64,000 nt of DNA from Liolophura sinensis (lineage: Eukaryota; Mollusca; Polyplacophora; Chitonida; Chitonidae), in NCBI RefSeq assembly GCF_032854445.1, contig NC_088295.1:55471249-55535248 (forward strand), read 5' to 3'. Under the pieces are notes generated by a model. That model was not told the DNA's origin and searched no databases. It saw only the letters and a list, made by a program, of their open reading frames with translations. Numbering within the stretch: position 1 is the first letter of the stretch; each line of letters begins with the position of its first letter. A program made the position numbers and the translations under genes. Positions 37,342 through 49,700 of this stretch are shown here, in pieces.

Positions 37342-40300
37342 ATGGGAGTTGACTACTACAATATACTGGGGCTGACACGCAGTGCGGCTAGTGGAGACAT
37401 TAAAAAAAAGTAAGTGTGCTTCATCCAAACAACCGCCACATTCGCCAGCTGACCTACAGTTTCACATTCGTGCATCGTTGGATGAGATTTTGTTTATGGT
37501 CTTAAAGGTTCCTTTTAATACAGAAATATTGTACAGTTTCCTTTCACATAATAGTACAGCATTTCAAACATGGCCATACCGTAATTTAAATTACATAATT
37601 TGAATGTGTAACAGTAATTTTTGTGTCCGAAGACCATGTGGTGTAGGAGCCCATCGATGAATGAAAATAGAAAACATTGTGTGGTAGAAATATCAGTTAA
37701 TAAAATAATGTGATCTGTAAAGTTGTTCATGGTGACTTAATTACTTTTAATACTTTTTTCAGCTATCGAAAACTTGCCTTGAAATTTCACCCAGAGAAAA
37801 ACCCTAATGACCAAGCAGCATATGACAAGTTCAAGCAGCTGGCAGAAGCATATGATGTGCTTAGTGACTGTAAGTTATGTTAATAGAATCATAGCTTTGG
37901 GTCAAAAATGGTTTTACTGTAATAAAAGAAAGTGCGTAAAGTTTGAATAAACATTATTAATGTGTGTACAATAGCCAGATGAAATTATTAAGTAGTGATT
38001 ACAGAGAACAGTTATTGGTACATGTTATATTTGTGATGAAAATAAATCGCAGAAATTAATAATCTGTTACATTTTAATGGGAAAAAGTGTTTTCCTTTTT
38101 GTTGCTCTTTTACAGTGAGGAAAAGAGCTGTGTATGATCAGTTTGGAGAAGAAGGGTTAAAAAATGGAGTGCCAGAAGGCAGTGGGGAAACAGGTGCCTG
38201 GACCAAGGGTTACACATTTCATGGCAACCCTGACAAAGTCTTCCGAGATTTCTTTGGTGGAGATAACCCATTCCAAGGTATAACTGCTTAACACCTCAAA
38301 GATGTTGGATAATACTTTAACATTGAAAAGTGTAGATAGTGGGAAAATATTCTTCACTCGACTTAGAAACCTGCATTTGAATATGTGAAATATCCTGAAA
38401 TATGGTGCTTAAAGACCAAATTAAAAAAAGAAAAGACCTGAAAGACCTGCATGAAAACTATCCAGAGGCCTCCATGGTTAGCATGCTAGCCAGGCGCAAT
38501 GACCCTAGAGCCTCTCACTAATATGGTTCAAGCCCAGCCCATGCTGGCCTCCTCTCTGGCCGTGTGTGGGAAGGTTTGCTAGCAACCTGCAGATGGTAGT
38601 GAGTTACCCCCAGCTCTGCTCAGTTTCCTCCCATCATAATGCTGGTCGCAGTCATACAGATTAAATATTCTTGAGTATTATGTAAATAATTTGCCATTCA
38701 CATGTTACATTTTAATATGACAGCTGAAGAGTTTCAAACCTGCATTGTGCAATTACCCTTTAGAAACACACCTGTACCCAATGATAGACAGAGTTATATT
38801 CATACAAAAAACATTTCCCACCCTTTCTCCTCCAAATTAGATGTTATGGTTCTCTTTTCCTTTTTCCACTGCAACCTATAAAATAAATGTTGATCAAGAT
38901 TTGTCAGTTGATGCCTTGACTGTGGAGAAATTATTTAGATGATTTTAACCATCCATCTTACAATGCTATTGTATCCATTGAAGGCTTGTACAGTTTATGT
39001 CAGGCTTGAATAACATTGTAACAGTCATATTTATCTTCAGCTGCTTGTACATTACTGCGGACAGCTTGTACACCTTACTTCCAGTACCAGATAACCCTGT
39101 TCTGTTCTGGCTGATCTTCGTCTTGAGATGGCATTAACTATTTATCATTAAAGAGAGTAAATAGATCATTGAAGGGTTGGACAGATGTCTCTTCTCTGTA
39201 GTAATTACACACTAAATTATTAACAGCCTGCAATTCTTTGTCATCTGAGTTGGGGGTCTTCTACTGTTACTAAGAATGCATGAATGATTAATGGCTTAAC
39301 ACCAGTTGCTACTAAGAGAACTGTTTCTCATTGTAACTGCTTCCCAGTGATAGAACAGGAGGTGGGTAGTCTTCTGCTATTGAAAGTTGCATGTTGCTGG
39401 GATTGTACACTGTTGTACCTAGAAGAACATAACTGTATTGAGTGAATATTTAAATCTTTAACTTGTCTTCAGATTTACTCCCTGTTTTTTGGGCATCATG
39501 TGGGCATGAGACACTTACCAGAAAATCATCCTGATGAGCACTGCAAGGTTGATCCAAATCTAGAATATCTGTGCGTTATGCAGTAACTTTCTGTATGTCA
39601 GCACTCAGATTTACCAATGTTTTGTGGTGATGTTTGTGCAGAATTCTATGACCGCGTGGACGGCGACCTGAGTATGGGGTTTGGAGGGCTGGCAGGCAGA
39701 GGCAGGAAGAAGCAGGATCCACCCATAGAGAGAGATCTGGCTCTCTCACTGGAAGAAGTTTATCATGGCTGTACCAAAAAGATGAAAATTTCACGCAGGG
39801 TAAGAACTACGATATTGTTACGTTATAAACAACTAGTGAAGAAATTAGAAAGTCATTGTACAAGTCTGTTTGCTTAATACTTTTACATGTTAAAATTTCT
39901 TTCCAAATTTTTTTTTCTTTTATTTATGTTGATAACAGAACTCATGTTGATAGGTGTTGACTTCTGCCCATTGTTTTTCAACTTGTCCGTGTTTCAGGTG
40001 AGGTTACATACAACTAAAATCGTGTTAATGGTCTGATTTTCAGGTCATGAATGATGATGGTCATACATCGAGTATCAGGGACAAAATTTTAACAATAACT
40101 GTGAAGAAAGGGTGGAAGCCTGGAACAAAAATAACATTCCCACAAGAGGGAGATCAGGGGCCAAATAACGTACCAGGTTGGTGTATTTGTTATAATCAGT
40201 CTAAGGTGGAACTTGAAGAATTTACTTTTAAAACTGACTGCTCACATGCTCAGGCATATTGAGTACACACAAGTAAAAGCTGGTGGTCATTTGTCTAAGA

Positions 40301-41459
40301 ATAAAGATTCAGTTTTGTGCTGCAGGAGGCTGATTTGAAAAGATGATCCCTAGTGAAACAGATCTATGGTTTACATTATGAATACATGCTCATCATACGT
40401 ACATGCAGTGAAAGAAACATACGTACACACAGTGAAAGAAACATACGTACACACAGTGAAAGAAACATACGTACACACATTTGAAGAAACTTCAGCTTGA
40501 CTGTCTTTCATACTGTTTTGCTCCAATACCACTGGTGTTCAGTAACAAATATGATTTTTTCTTTTCACAGCTGATATTGTGTTTATTGTGAAAGACAAAT
40601 TACACCCGAACTTCCGGAGAGAGGGTGTCAATTTGATCTACACAGCCGATGTTCCCCTGGGCAAGGCTTTGACTGGCTGTACGGTGGACGTTCACACCTT
40701 GGATGACAGGACGCTTCATATCCCTATTAATGATATTGTCAAGTAAGTCACTTCTGCTCTTCATATATACTCACACACTGCTGTGCAACCTTTTTGTGAA
40801 TAACATCACATCACATGCTCTGAAATATTTACTTGCTACTTTTGATGGGTGAATTTAAATTTACTTGCACTTGCAGGTAAAACTTGATTTGCTCATTTAT
40901 TTGATTGGTGTGCTCGGGGAATTTTTCACTGACATGATTGCGGTGAAGTTTATAGGTGGGGGAAGCTGGAGTGCCATGAGTAAACAGCTGACCTTCGCCA
41001 AAAAACTCCTGACAGAGCTTCAGCCTAAACAGAGAGAACTGTTTGAAAATGCACCTTCACTGGTCAAAGGCCTGATTGTCACAGTGAGACAGCATTTTGT
41101 TAACCGGTCAGATCTGTACGACTTAATCCTTCAACAGTTCTGTACATAAATTATTAAAAAATTGAACCCACTGAAAAATTTACCTGGCCCTGGATCCACA
41201 GAGCGTTTTCCAACATTTTCAGTTTGAATATATGGAGAATTTCACTTTCTTCCATCCGACTATGGCCAGCAGAACACGTTTAACAACTTTTGTCTTTCAT
41301 TTCAGGCCAGGTTATGTTAAGGTTGTTCCTGGTGAAGGCATGCCTATATCAACAAACCCAACAGAAAAAGGAGACTTGATCATTGAGTTCAACATCATGT
41401 TTCCAACTACATTATCACCAGAGAGGAAAGAAGTTGTTCGCAGTGCTCTTTTGTTGTAA
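37342..41459 (+). CDS. DNAJB13: DNAJB13, axonemal J-domain protein (radial spoke subunit), 7 exons, complete
   Basis: Exons: 37342-37409, 37763-37869, 38116-38277, 39642-39799, 40044-40176, 40571-40742, 41306-41459. They join in frame to 954 bp, 317 aa; human DNAJB13 is 316 aa. The J-domain is residues 1-70 ([15 protein letters not shown], then [20 protein letters not shown]). The normally catalytic HPD is HPE, so stimulation of Hsp70 is probably weak, as in other DNAJB13 proteins where the motif is altered. A short G/F-like linker ([16 protein letters not shown]) precedes the DnaJ C-terminal beta domains from about residue 145 ([20 protein letters not shown]). There is no zinc finger, as expected for type II. 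DNAJB13 acts in radial spokes of cilia and sperm tails. The start is the first ATG after the X-box promoter and gives the standard DnaJ N-terminus. Confidence 0.95.
38465..38695 (+). mobile_element. Diverged tRNA-derived SINE
   Basis: Recognisable head (ggcctccatggttagcatgc), B-box (ggttcaagccc), core and tail (attcttgagtattatgtaaa) in DNAJB13 intron 3. It is clearly older than the copy at 29482. Confidence 0.8.
40397..40478. repeat. 24-bp tandem repeat, about 3.3 copies
   Basis: The unit agtgaaagaaacatacgtac plus acac recurs with almost no divergence in DNAJB13 intron 5, about 100 bp before the exon 6 acceptor. Confidence 0.85.
40890..41115 (-). mobile_element. Second-subfamily SINE, diverged
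   Basis: ttatttgattggtgtgctcg, then taggtgggggaagctggagt and aaacagctgaccttcgccaa match the 45418 copy. It is in DNAJB13 intron 6. Confidence 0.6.
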
Positions 41460-41715
41460 ACCAGTTAGGCTTGTAAACTGGAAGTGCACAGGGCCATTCA
41501 GTTTTGAAGAGACCATAAATGTTCCACATCATGACTGAAGTAAAATTTTTATTCTGTCATCTGTAAATCAACACTTTTAGAAGAATGCTGTTAAAATCTT
41601 TACCAACTTTTTAAAAAATGTTAATGCAAATCTTTAAAATTTTACATCATCGCTTTGGAAGTGATTCTTATACAATTGGAGAATTGTTCCATACTGTTTC
41701 ATATTTATGTTTGTA

Positions 41716-41721
41716 AATAAA
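41716..41721 (+). terminator. Probable polyadenylation signal of DNAJB13
   Basis: AATAAA lies 257 bp past the DNAJB13 stop codon, in AT-rich sequence. It is the first canonical hexamer downstream of the stop. Position and motif only; no transcript evidence. Confidence 0.55.
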
Positions 41722-42124
41722 TACAATATTAAAGTACCCATATGAACAGCCCGAGTTTTGAGTTTGATTCCCCTGTATCCATAGGAATAAAAGGTGTTGT
41801 CCACTTGTAACAAACTAGCATATGTCAAGTTAAGAGATCTCCAATATATTTTTTTGTGCAAAAGTCTAACATTTGGTACATAATTTATGTACAAGGAAAA
41901 GAATGCATATGCGAAGTTCAACACCTCTGTCTTCAGCCAAGTTGAAAGACATAAATCTGATTGGTGATTGAAGTCGTACTAAACATACTTACACTGAAAA
42001 GCAATCCATATGGTTCAGTACCTCTAAGTAAGAAGCATTCTGCCAGCCTATTTTCAGTAAATTTTCATCCCTATACTTAGCAGTTTATACATGTGCAGAA
42101 GGTTGATTTACTGTAGTACACTCG

Positions 42125-42245
42125 CTTGTGGGAAAGTTGTGGAAGGTCATGGATTTCCCCCAGGTTTTGCCCAGGTTCCTCCCATCATAATGCTTTGTAT
42201 AAGCGAAATATTCTTGAATACTGCGTAAAAACCAATCAATAATAA
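42125..42245 (+). mobile_element. SINE 3' half
   Basis: ggaaggtcatggatttcccc to gcgtaaaaaccaatcaataa. Confidence 0.72.
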
Positions 42246-42507
42246 TACCAAATAAATACTTTAGTGCGCAAACCGGGATTGTTTGCTAAAATAGGAAGAG
42301 ATTCTCTCAGTCTGCATTGTACACATGAAACTGACACATATATTACAACTTAGGTGACACAATTAAGTTACATAAACAATACTGATCATGCCCAGATTAA
42401 AATATGGCAAGTTATTATTTGGGTCCTTGATCGCTCTTATAATAACATTCGTCCTGTTACATAATAGAATGCAGCTCGTGCTGATTTCTCTGCGGCTTGA
42501 ACTCTAG

Positions 42508-42597
42508 GCACTCCAGTTTCCTTTACCCATAAACCCGATCACTGTTATATGTGAAAAATTTTTGAGTATGAATTAAACACCAATCAAATACATAAAC
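42508..42597 (+). mobile_element. Old SINE tail fragment
   Basis: cactccagtttcctttaccc to aaacaccaatcaaatac; it matches the second, older subfamily (see 45418). Confidence 0.55.
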
Positions 42598-43223
42598 TGT
42601 CAGCTGGTGTTACCTATTCTGTCATTTGCTTATATAAATCATTTGATGTGATATGATGTGTAATGAAATAATTCAAATAAAATAAAATCTCCAATAAATG
42701 TTGCTGAAAAGGTGTAAGAAAATTCTCAAACTCAGCCAGAGTATTGAGCACATGTAGCACTGGAAAATCTCCACCTATGATATACCGTAACATGGTTTGT
42801 TCCCCTCGCTGACTATAAGGTGATGTTAGTGATTAAAACTCTCACTTTTAGCATTGAACATGCTTGTCACTGTGTGCTTGGATGCACCAGTTGGTTCAAT
42901 GTCCGATCAAAGCAAGGTAACAATTAAAGGGAGATAACTCTGACACAATCATTTCCAGTTTCTATTTTCAGCTAAGGCTCTTTCCGTCTGCATAGCAATG
43001 TGTCAGTTTTCGCAGATATTTTACCTGTAGGCATCAATCAGAATGCTGCAATGATTCATTCTGACATTATGTTTTATATTACACTTATAAAACACATGTA
43101 CTGACGATATGTGAACCCTTCAGTCACCCAAATACAGACGACTTCACAGAAATACTAAGGCTATAAAACATAATCTGGTTTATCCACACAATAAATCTCA
43201 TCAGAGTACATAAATTCACTTAT

Positions 43224-43442
43224 TGTTATTAATTTATTGATTTAATTGGTGTCTTACGCCGTACTCAAGAATATTTCACTTATCCGACAGCGGCCAGCAT
43301 TATGGTGGGAGGAAACCGGTCAGAGCCCAGCGGAAACCCACGACCATCCATGAGCATGAGCTGGACTTGAATTCAAAGGGACTGCATTGGTGAAGGGTCT
43401 TTGGTCATTACGCTGCGCTAGTGCACTAACCAACTGAGCCAC
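43224..43442 (-). mobile_element. tRNA-derived SINE with internal deletion
   Basis: It runs from the tail side (aattggtgtcttacgccgta) to the head (caactgagccac), but lacks about 40 bp between gaccatcca and tgagcatgagctgg, where the older copies have the caggttgc block. Confidence 0.85.
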
Positions 43443-44015
43443 TTTTGTAAATTAAATAGACAGAGCAAATCCTTGTACATGAACTCTTGTTTATTTACAG
43501 TAAAAATCCATACACACATCATTCAGACAGGAGACAGCTGAAAATCACAGCACTGATTCATACAAAACCACGAGTCAATCTCCATTATCTCCCCTGTTCC
43601 CATGGCGACACACATTCTGCACTTGCCTCAAAACATTGTATATTGGCTCACTATAAAAAATGGTGAAAAGTAGGAATGCATGCTGAACTCCTTTCAGTGA
43701 ACACACATTTGGCAATTAGCTGCACGAAAAGTTCCATTATGCACACATGTACACATTCCACACAGCAGAATTCTGTGGATTCTTCATGAAGTTCAACATG
43801 GGTATAAAATCTGAAACATCAATAAAAAGATGAATGTTAACAAAACATCAGTGTAACTTTTCAACATTTATTTACCAATAACATATTTCCAAATACAACC
43901 AAATATGTAATATTAAGATCCAATGATTAATTTGATCAGTGCTAAGCATATTTCCAATACACTTTCATCCGTAGGGTGAACATTTAAGCAATACTGATAA
44001 AAGGTAATTAAGTTT

Positions 44016-44263
44016 ATTTATTATTTGGATTGGTGTTTTATACTATACTCAAGCATATTTCACTTACACAACGGTGGTGGGATTATGGTGGGAGAAAACC
44101 GAACAGAGCTTGAGGGAAAGATACTATCATCTGCAGGTTTCTTACAGACTTTTCCCCACATCCAATCAGAGAGGAAGCCAGCACGAGCTGGACTTGAACT
44201 CACAGCGACTTCACAGGCTCTAGAGTTATAGTGCTTCACTGGCTTGCTAACCACTCAGCCATG
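44016..44263 (-). mobile_element. tRNA-derived SINE, first of a same-orientation pair
   Basis: Tail, core (gcagggagg-type, partly changed) and head (ctaaccactcagccat) are present. It is followed after about 20 bp by another copy in the same orientation. Confidence 0.85.
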
Positions 44264-44285
44264 CTGATAAGGTAATAAGGTACTA

Positions 44286-44515
44286 ATTTATTTGTTTCAT
44301 TGGTGTTTTACCCTGTACTCAAGATTATTCTACTTATACAACTGCAGCCAGCATTATGGTGGGAGGAAAACAAGCAAAGCTCGGGGAAACCCATGATCAC
44401 CCTCAGGTTGCTGTAAGACCTTTTCATGTATGACCGGAGAGGAAGTCAGCTTGAGCTTGAACTGACTGCAACCACATTGGTGAGAGGCTCCTGGGTCATT
44501 GCGTCATGCTGCCGA
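44286..44515 (-). mobile_element. tRNA-derived SINE, second of the pair
   Basis: It reads from ttcattggtgttttaccctg through gcattatggtgggaggaaa to gagaggctcctgggtcattg; the last part of the head is missing. Confidence 0.82.
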
Positions 44516-45072
44516 GATAATAAGTGATTAGGGATGTCTTTAGTTGCTAGGCAGTTTGCACTCCACATTGTATGGCTTATATGATGACTGTCAGCTTTAA
44601 AAAATGTTGTACAAGAAAATCACGAAAAGGGGCAAATTAGCAGAAGCCAGTCATATTCTTAGTGAATCCACTAGAGTATATGACCAGTGAATGAAGGCTC
44701 TTACCAGTGTCATAGCTTGTCGGAAAGCAGATATATCCCAATTTAGAGCAGGGCTCAAAATGTTATGTCATTCACTGATTCAAAACAACCTTAAATTACA
44801 CCTATGTGTGATCTGAAAGATTTCATGGAAATATTAATAATTTCCCAACACAGATGATTCCATGTTTTTTAACAATGGTATAAATAGGATTGACCATTCA
44901 CACCTCTAAAACACAATGCCATGACCTCAAGTTTCTCAAGGTCATCATTCTGAAGAGCATGAATTATTAAACATTTTGACCACTACAGTGACCCCCACAA
45001 TGACCCCAACAGTGTGCTTAATTCATTTAATTTATACAAATACTCACCACGCATAAAATAAATACAAAAATG

Positions 45073-46614
45073 CTAGACTTTGAAGCCTAATTTCCTCATA
45101 CATTCTTTGTGTGCCTCTATAAGATCTCCACATTCTTCCTGGCCTTTTTCTATGATGCTGAAACATAGCAGACAGACATAAATTACATGTTTAATTATTT
45201 GATTGATGTGTTACGCCATAGTCAACATTTCAATTATACGACAACCAGCATCATAGTGGAAATTACAGGAAAAACAGGATTTTCACTAAAACTGTTTAGG
45301 GGCAAGAAATTTACAAAAGAATCTATAATACAGGTCTCTGTCTGGAACTATGTTGATGTATACTTACAAAATTCTTAATACCACACAAAACTGAATAGTA
45401 CAATTGAAATAATGTTTTTATTTATTAATTTATTTGATCGGTGATTTTCACACATATTACAGTGATCAGGCTTAAGGGTGGAGAAAATCAGAGCATGTGG
45501 AGTAAAATACCGACCTTTACCAAGGTATCTGACACTTATCCTGACTTAAGGCCACAGCCAAAGCAGCAAAAGTTAGACTAAGACACATGACCTCACTGAT
45601 CCACAACCTGATAGGAAACCAGCACTTTACTCCCCTGAGCCAGCAAAAGCCCCTCATGCTATATTAAAAAGAGCATTTTTGCCATGCTGAACCTGTAACT
45701 TCTTGTCAGGGCCCAGAGGATTACATGATTTATATGACTGTTAGAAAACCAGATTTTTTGATACGATATGTACATTACCTTATGGCATAATCATAAACGG
45801 GATTCTTTGTTGTGCTTAAAAACTTAGACAGTGTAACAGTTTACAAGACATGTTATCACTATATGACTATGTACTTCTTAATTGGGCACAAAATTATGCC
45901 AAACCTAATGTGAGAGCTATCTTGGACTAGATGATCATTTTAAGTCTAATGCTGTCTAAGTTTTATCCTGCCCAACATTCTCTTAAGAACTGCATGCCCT
46001 TTAAACAGAGCAGTTGTGCAGGACAAAATTTTTGCGGCCCATCACCCTGCCCAAAGATGAAAAAAAATAGTTCCAAACATAGCAGACGTTGATTTGAGTT
46101 GTGAGATTCAAATGTTTACACCACTGGATTACTATTGAAAGATGGTTTACCAATGCTGTCTTTGTCATATTACATTTCAGGCGTTTTAGGGAATCGGTGG
46201 ATAGCAAAAATAAGGTAAGGATCGAGCCGTTTTTGTTAATGAAACTGTCGGCGTGGAAGTGTTACGGCTGGAACGCCCAGCTTAGCTTTGGGCTATCTAA
46301 GTGCATAAAATCTGATAGGATACTCTCTCGCAGAAATCGCAGAAATAGTTATCTAACGTTAGAACCTTAAACCTATGGTATTTCAGCTATATCGTTTACA
46401 GGTAAATGTCAAAATGACGGAGAATATATAGGTCTCTATTATGCAAGTGAGATGATGAAATACTCCCCTTGAAATAGAAAGTGAGTTGTTGTTGTATAGT
46501 ACGTGACGAAGCAAGCAGACGAGTAATTTACCATGCATCCCGAACTTTTTTGGTTTCCGGACAAGCACAGCAAGGCTTCAGCTTCTTCTCTTCTGTGGGT
46601 TTATCTTCTGGCAT
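45073..46614 (-). CDS. COX17: COX17, mitochondrial copper chaperone for cytochrome c oxidase, 2 exons, complete
   Basis: Exon 1 is 46532-46614, exon 2 is 45073-45157; they join through a split Cys codon (TG/C) to 168 bp, 55 aa (human 63 aa, with a longer N-terminus). COX17 hands Cu(I) to SCO1 and COX11 in the mitochondrial intermembrane space. The copper site is KPCCACPE (Cys15, 16 and 18). The twin CX9C fold, oxidised by MIA40, is Cys18-X9-Cys28 and Cys37-X9-Cys47 ([11 protein letters not shown]). The protein ends MRKLGFKV, the usual family end. It is too short and too split to appear as a long ORF. The ATG is the only one upstream in frame within the exon. The gene is head-to-head with TAF13; a SINE (45193) and another (45418) sit in its single intron. 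Confidence 0.95.
45193..45270 (-). mobile_element. SINE tail fragment
   Basis: attatttgattgatgtgtta to acaaccagcatcatagtgga, degenerate, inside the COX17 intron. Confidence 0.6.
45418..45653 (-). mobile_element. Second SINE subfamily (shared tail, different core and head)
   Basis: The tail (atttatttgatcggtgattt) resembles the main family. The core reads ttaagggtggagaaaatcag with agtaaaataccgacctttac, and the far end is a different tRNA-like head (ggggcttttgctggctcagg on the minus strand). Related pieces are seen near 4370, 30935 and 40890. It lies in the COX17 intron. Confidence 0.65.
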
Positions 46615-46779
46615 TTTGGATGTCGACTTTCAACAAGTACTTGAAAATATCTGCGTTAGGTAGCAATGACACCGGCTAAGCACGTTGTGATATAACGTGT
46701 CACTCTCCGTATATTAGGAATTTGCCCTTCATTCTCCTGACAGTCGGAGAAATCCGCAGTACAGGATAACAACAACAAC
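46615..46779. promoter_or_regulatory. Divergent COX17 / TAF13 promoter region (165 bp)
   Basis: The two start codons are separated by only 165 bp, which must contain both 5' UTRs and the core promoters. There is no clear TATA box. The sequence includes an imperfect dyad, tctcctgacagtcggaga, near 46734-46751. Compact bidirectional promoters are common for housekeeping genes; shared control is inferred. Confidence 0.6.
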
Positions 46780-49700
46780 ATGGCAGAGAGTGAAAGGGAG
46801 CAGGTAAATTATTGTGGCAGCCCTTGTTCATTGGGAAAGTAAATGGGGATTAGATCGTTAAAATATTAACAGATAGACCATAAGTAATATTTGGTTGTGA
46901 GCAGAAAGTTATTTTATCTTGTACTGAACGGATTGTGAGTGTTCAGTTTATTTTGATGACGAAAATTGGTAGTTCGTTGATTCTTATCTAGCTTTTCGCA
47001 ACTAACATAACCTGTACATGTTCTGTTATGTAACAAGTGGTATTCTTCTTGAATTTTGCAGTTTGAAGATGAAGATGTGGAAGAAGACACCCCTTTGGAG
47101 AAAAGGAAAAAGCTGTTCTCTAAAGAATGTAAGGAATATTTATCGATAGGCATAGCTAGCTGTCGACAAATCTCAACTGCCATTTAGCCCTGGATGACTG
47201 TTAGCTTTTTTATATGTGGCTGCCGCTCGCATATTCAGCCCTGTAGGGTGCATCTTAACGCTTAGGAAAGCAGCTGATTACCAATTAACCTTCCCGGCCT
47301 GTCCTGGCACTCAATCCTTTGCAATGATCATAGAGCACCAGACTGATAAAATCCCGAGCTGTCAATCATCCCTAAGGTAAATCCATACATCATGAATTTC
47401 GACTAAAATAGCTGCCCATTGTATACACCATTAGAGGTCCGGGATTCAGGATAAGCAGTATCCAGCATCATAACAGACAGAAGCGATGATCGACAGCTCA
47501 GGTTTTTATCTGTCCGGAGTTCTAGGACCCTAAGCATTGTAAAGGAGTAAATGGACAGGCCAGGGAGGTCAGTAATCTAATTTTGCTATTAAAAGTATCC
47601 TACATGGTTGAATGACAGTACTGTAAGCCATGACTGTGTGAGCAAAGTCCAGATGTAAAAAATAGAACATAGTCTTTGAGGGCTGACTGCCATTTGAGAC
47701 TGCAGACATCTGGACATATGTTGTTTTGCTGACGTCAACAAGCTTTACACACGTAGACAAGGAAGTGACAATATTGTCTAAATAACATGTTAATAGAAGT
47801 CTTGCTTTAAACCAATGAAATTATGGTGAGGTCAGTATCCAGGGGCACATGTAGTTGTAGTTGACATTTGCGTAGGTTTCAGCCAGGCATTCCGAAATTT
47901 AAGTATGTGTCAAGTAATGAATTATAAGACTGAAAAACCAGTCTTGGAACATTCTGTGCACGGTGGACAATAGAAAGGAATATGCTATCAGTCCATGCTG
48001 TGTTTGGGTCGAGGCAGTTCTATAAACCTAGTATCATTCAGATTGGTCTGATTCGTGTAGAAACTATCATATCATGACCAAATAGTGTTCAAAGCAACAT
48101 TGGATTCCAAGCAAACTAGCATAGTGGATGCCAAGTACACATTCAAAGTTGTTATCAGATATTCAGAAGTATAAAACTTAGCTGGCTTAATTTTATGTCG
48201 GGAGCAGCCTGTGGTCTAGCGTTTAAGGCACTTACGTTACTGTCACAAGGACACTTGAGGTGTGGGTTCAAACCTCAGCCTTGGACAGGGAATTTGTAGA
48301 TTTTTCCGATTTCTAATATCTATAGTAGATATTAGTAAAAGCCATGTTGGTTAAGTGCTGATTTCTTAAGTCAGTTATCCAGTCATAGAGAACTGCTGTT
48401 TCGAATCACTAAAACTGCAACAAAGTCAATTTACTGTTGTGATTCGGCTGACAGATTAATTTCCAAGCAATCGAGCAAAGTGGATGCCACATTTACCTGT
48501 GATGAGGTATTCAGTAGAATTAAAAAACTCCCCAGGTTTATGCTGTAATTTATGCTGCGTTTCAGTACGATGTATGATGTATGGGTTTGGAGATGACCAG
48601 AATCCCTACACTGAATCGGTTGACCTACTGGAAGACCTAGTCATAGAGTACATCTCTGAGATGGTGAGTACACAACATTAAAAGTCTAATGCATTATAAA
48701 ATGTAGTTACATAGTCCATGGGCCGGACATGATATTGGTACCACTTGAGGTGGCCAAACCTAATTGGTACTAACATGTTTATAGGATCGGTAGAAGTAAA
48801 TTAAGACATGATAGCCATTCTGCAAAGGTAGCTTTATTACCTTTATTTTGATAAAGTGAAGAAATCACCTTGCGCAAATTACAAAAAGCAAGAGAAACGT
48901 CGATATGTCGTGGACTCTTAGTTAATAATATAATAACACCAATTTAAGAGCGTGGTTTGCATTGTTTATGAAGCAAAGAAAATTTAACGGTCCACATTTT
49001 GTCTGTGTTTCATGTATGCTACTAGCTGAATATTCAGTTGACCTCTACATTTACATGTAAGATTTGCAAGGTTTTCAGCTGGATTGATAACAGTTTATAA
49101 ACAGTTTATAGCTGTGTACTTCTTTTATTTACTCCCATTATCTGTGATTTCCCTATCTGTGATCTATAAGTCTGAAAACAACAATGTCAGAGCAAACCTT
49201 TGATTAGATTTTTTGACTTTCCACCAAGAATACTGGTAATTGAAAGTCTCACCAAACACTAAGATTAAGGACTAAATTATTTAGTAATACTCTTTGCACA
49301 GTGTAAATGTCTACTTTGAAGTTAGACAAAAAAAAAGAGAAAAAAAAGACTATTATGAAGTGTATGTCAGACAAAATACTTTTTCTTTCAAATTTTTACA
49401 ACATAGTAAATAGCCTTTAAAACACTGGATGCTTTATTGGCCTATTCAGACCATATTGTGAACAGTGAACAGTGACGTCACATAAGGTTTTTGCCACTTG
49501 ATAAATGCAGGCTGCTAAACTACTACATTAAAATGCACAGACATACTTGTATAGAGCCATAAATCCATTAACTGAATAGACCCTGAAGCAAATTATTTCT
49601 TAATGGATATATTATTCGTTGATGAAGGCACTACTATGCAAATGAAGCAGCCAGGCATCATTCATTGTTTTGATGATGACTCTGAAGCCTTGATATCATG

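Larger units (their letters stand above)
41722..45072. other. Spacer between DNAJB13 and COX17 (convergent 3' ends)
   Basis: No coding exon could be supported. The stretch holds five or more SINE copies or fragments (42125, 42508, 43224, 44016, 44286) and probably the COX17 3' UTR towards its right end. AATAAA-like hexamers on the minus strand (for example TTTATT at 43490) are possible COX17 3' ends, but none stands out. Confidence 0.5.

Noticed and set aside
40865-41149. 94-aa plus-strand frame in DNAJB13 intron 6
   Set aside because: It reads through an old SINE; exons 6 and 7 join in phase without it.
46101-46370. 89-aa plus-strand frame in the COX17 intron
   Set aside because: No recognisable motif; lies within the COX17 intron on the opposite strand; exon-like AG/GT borders inside it are not convincing.
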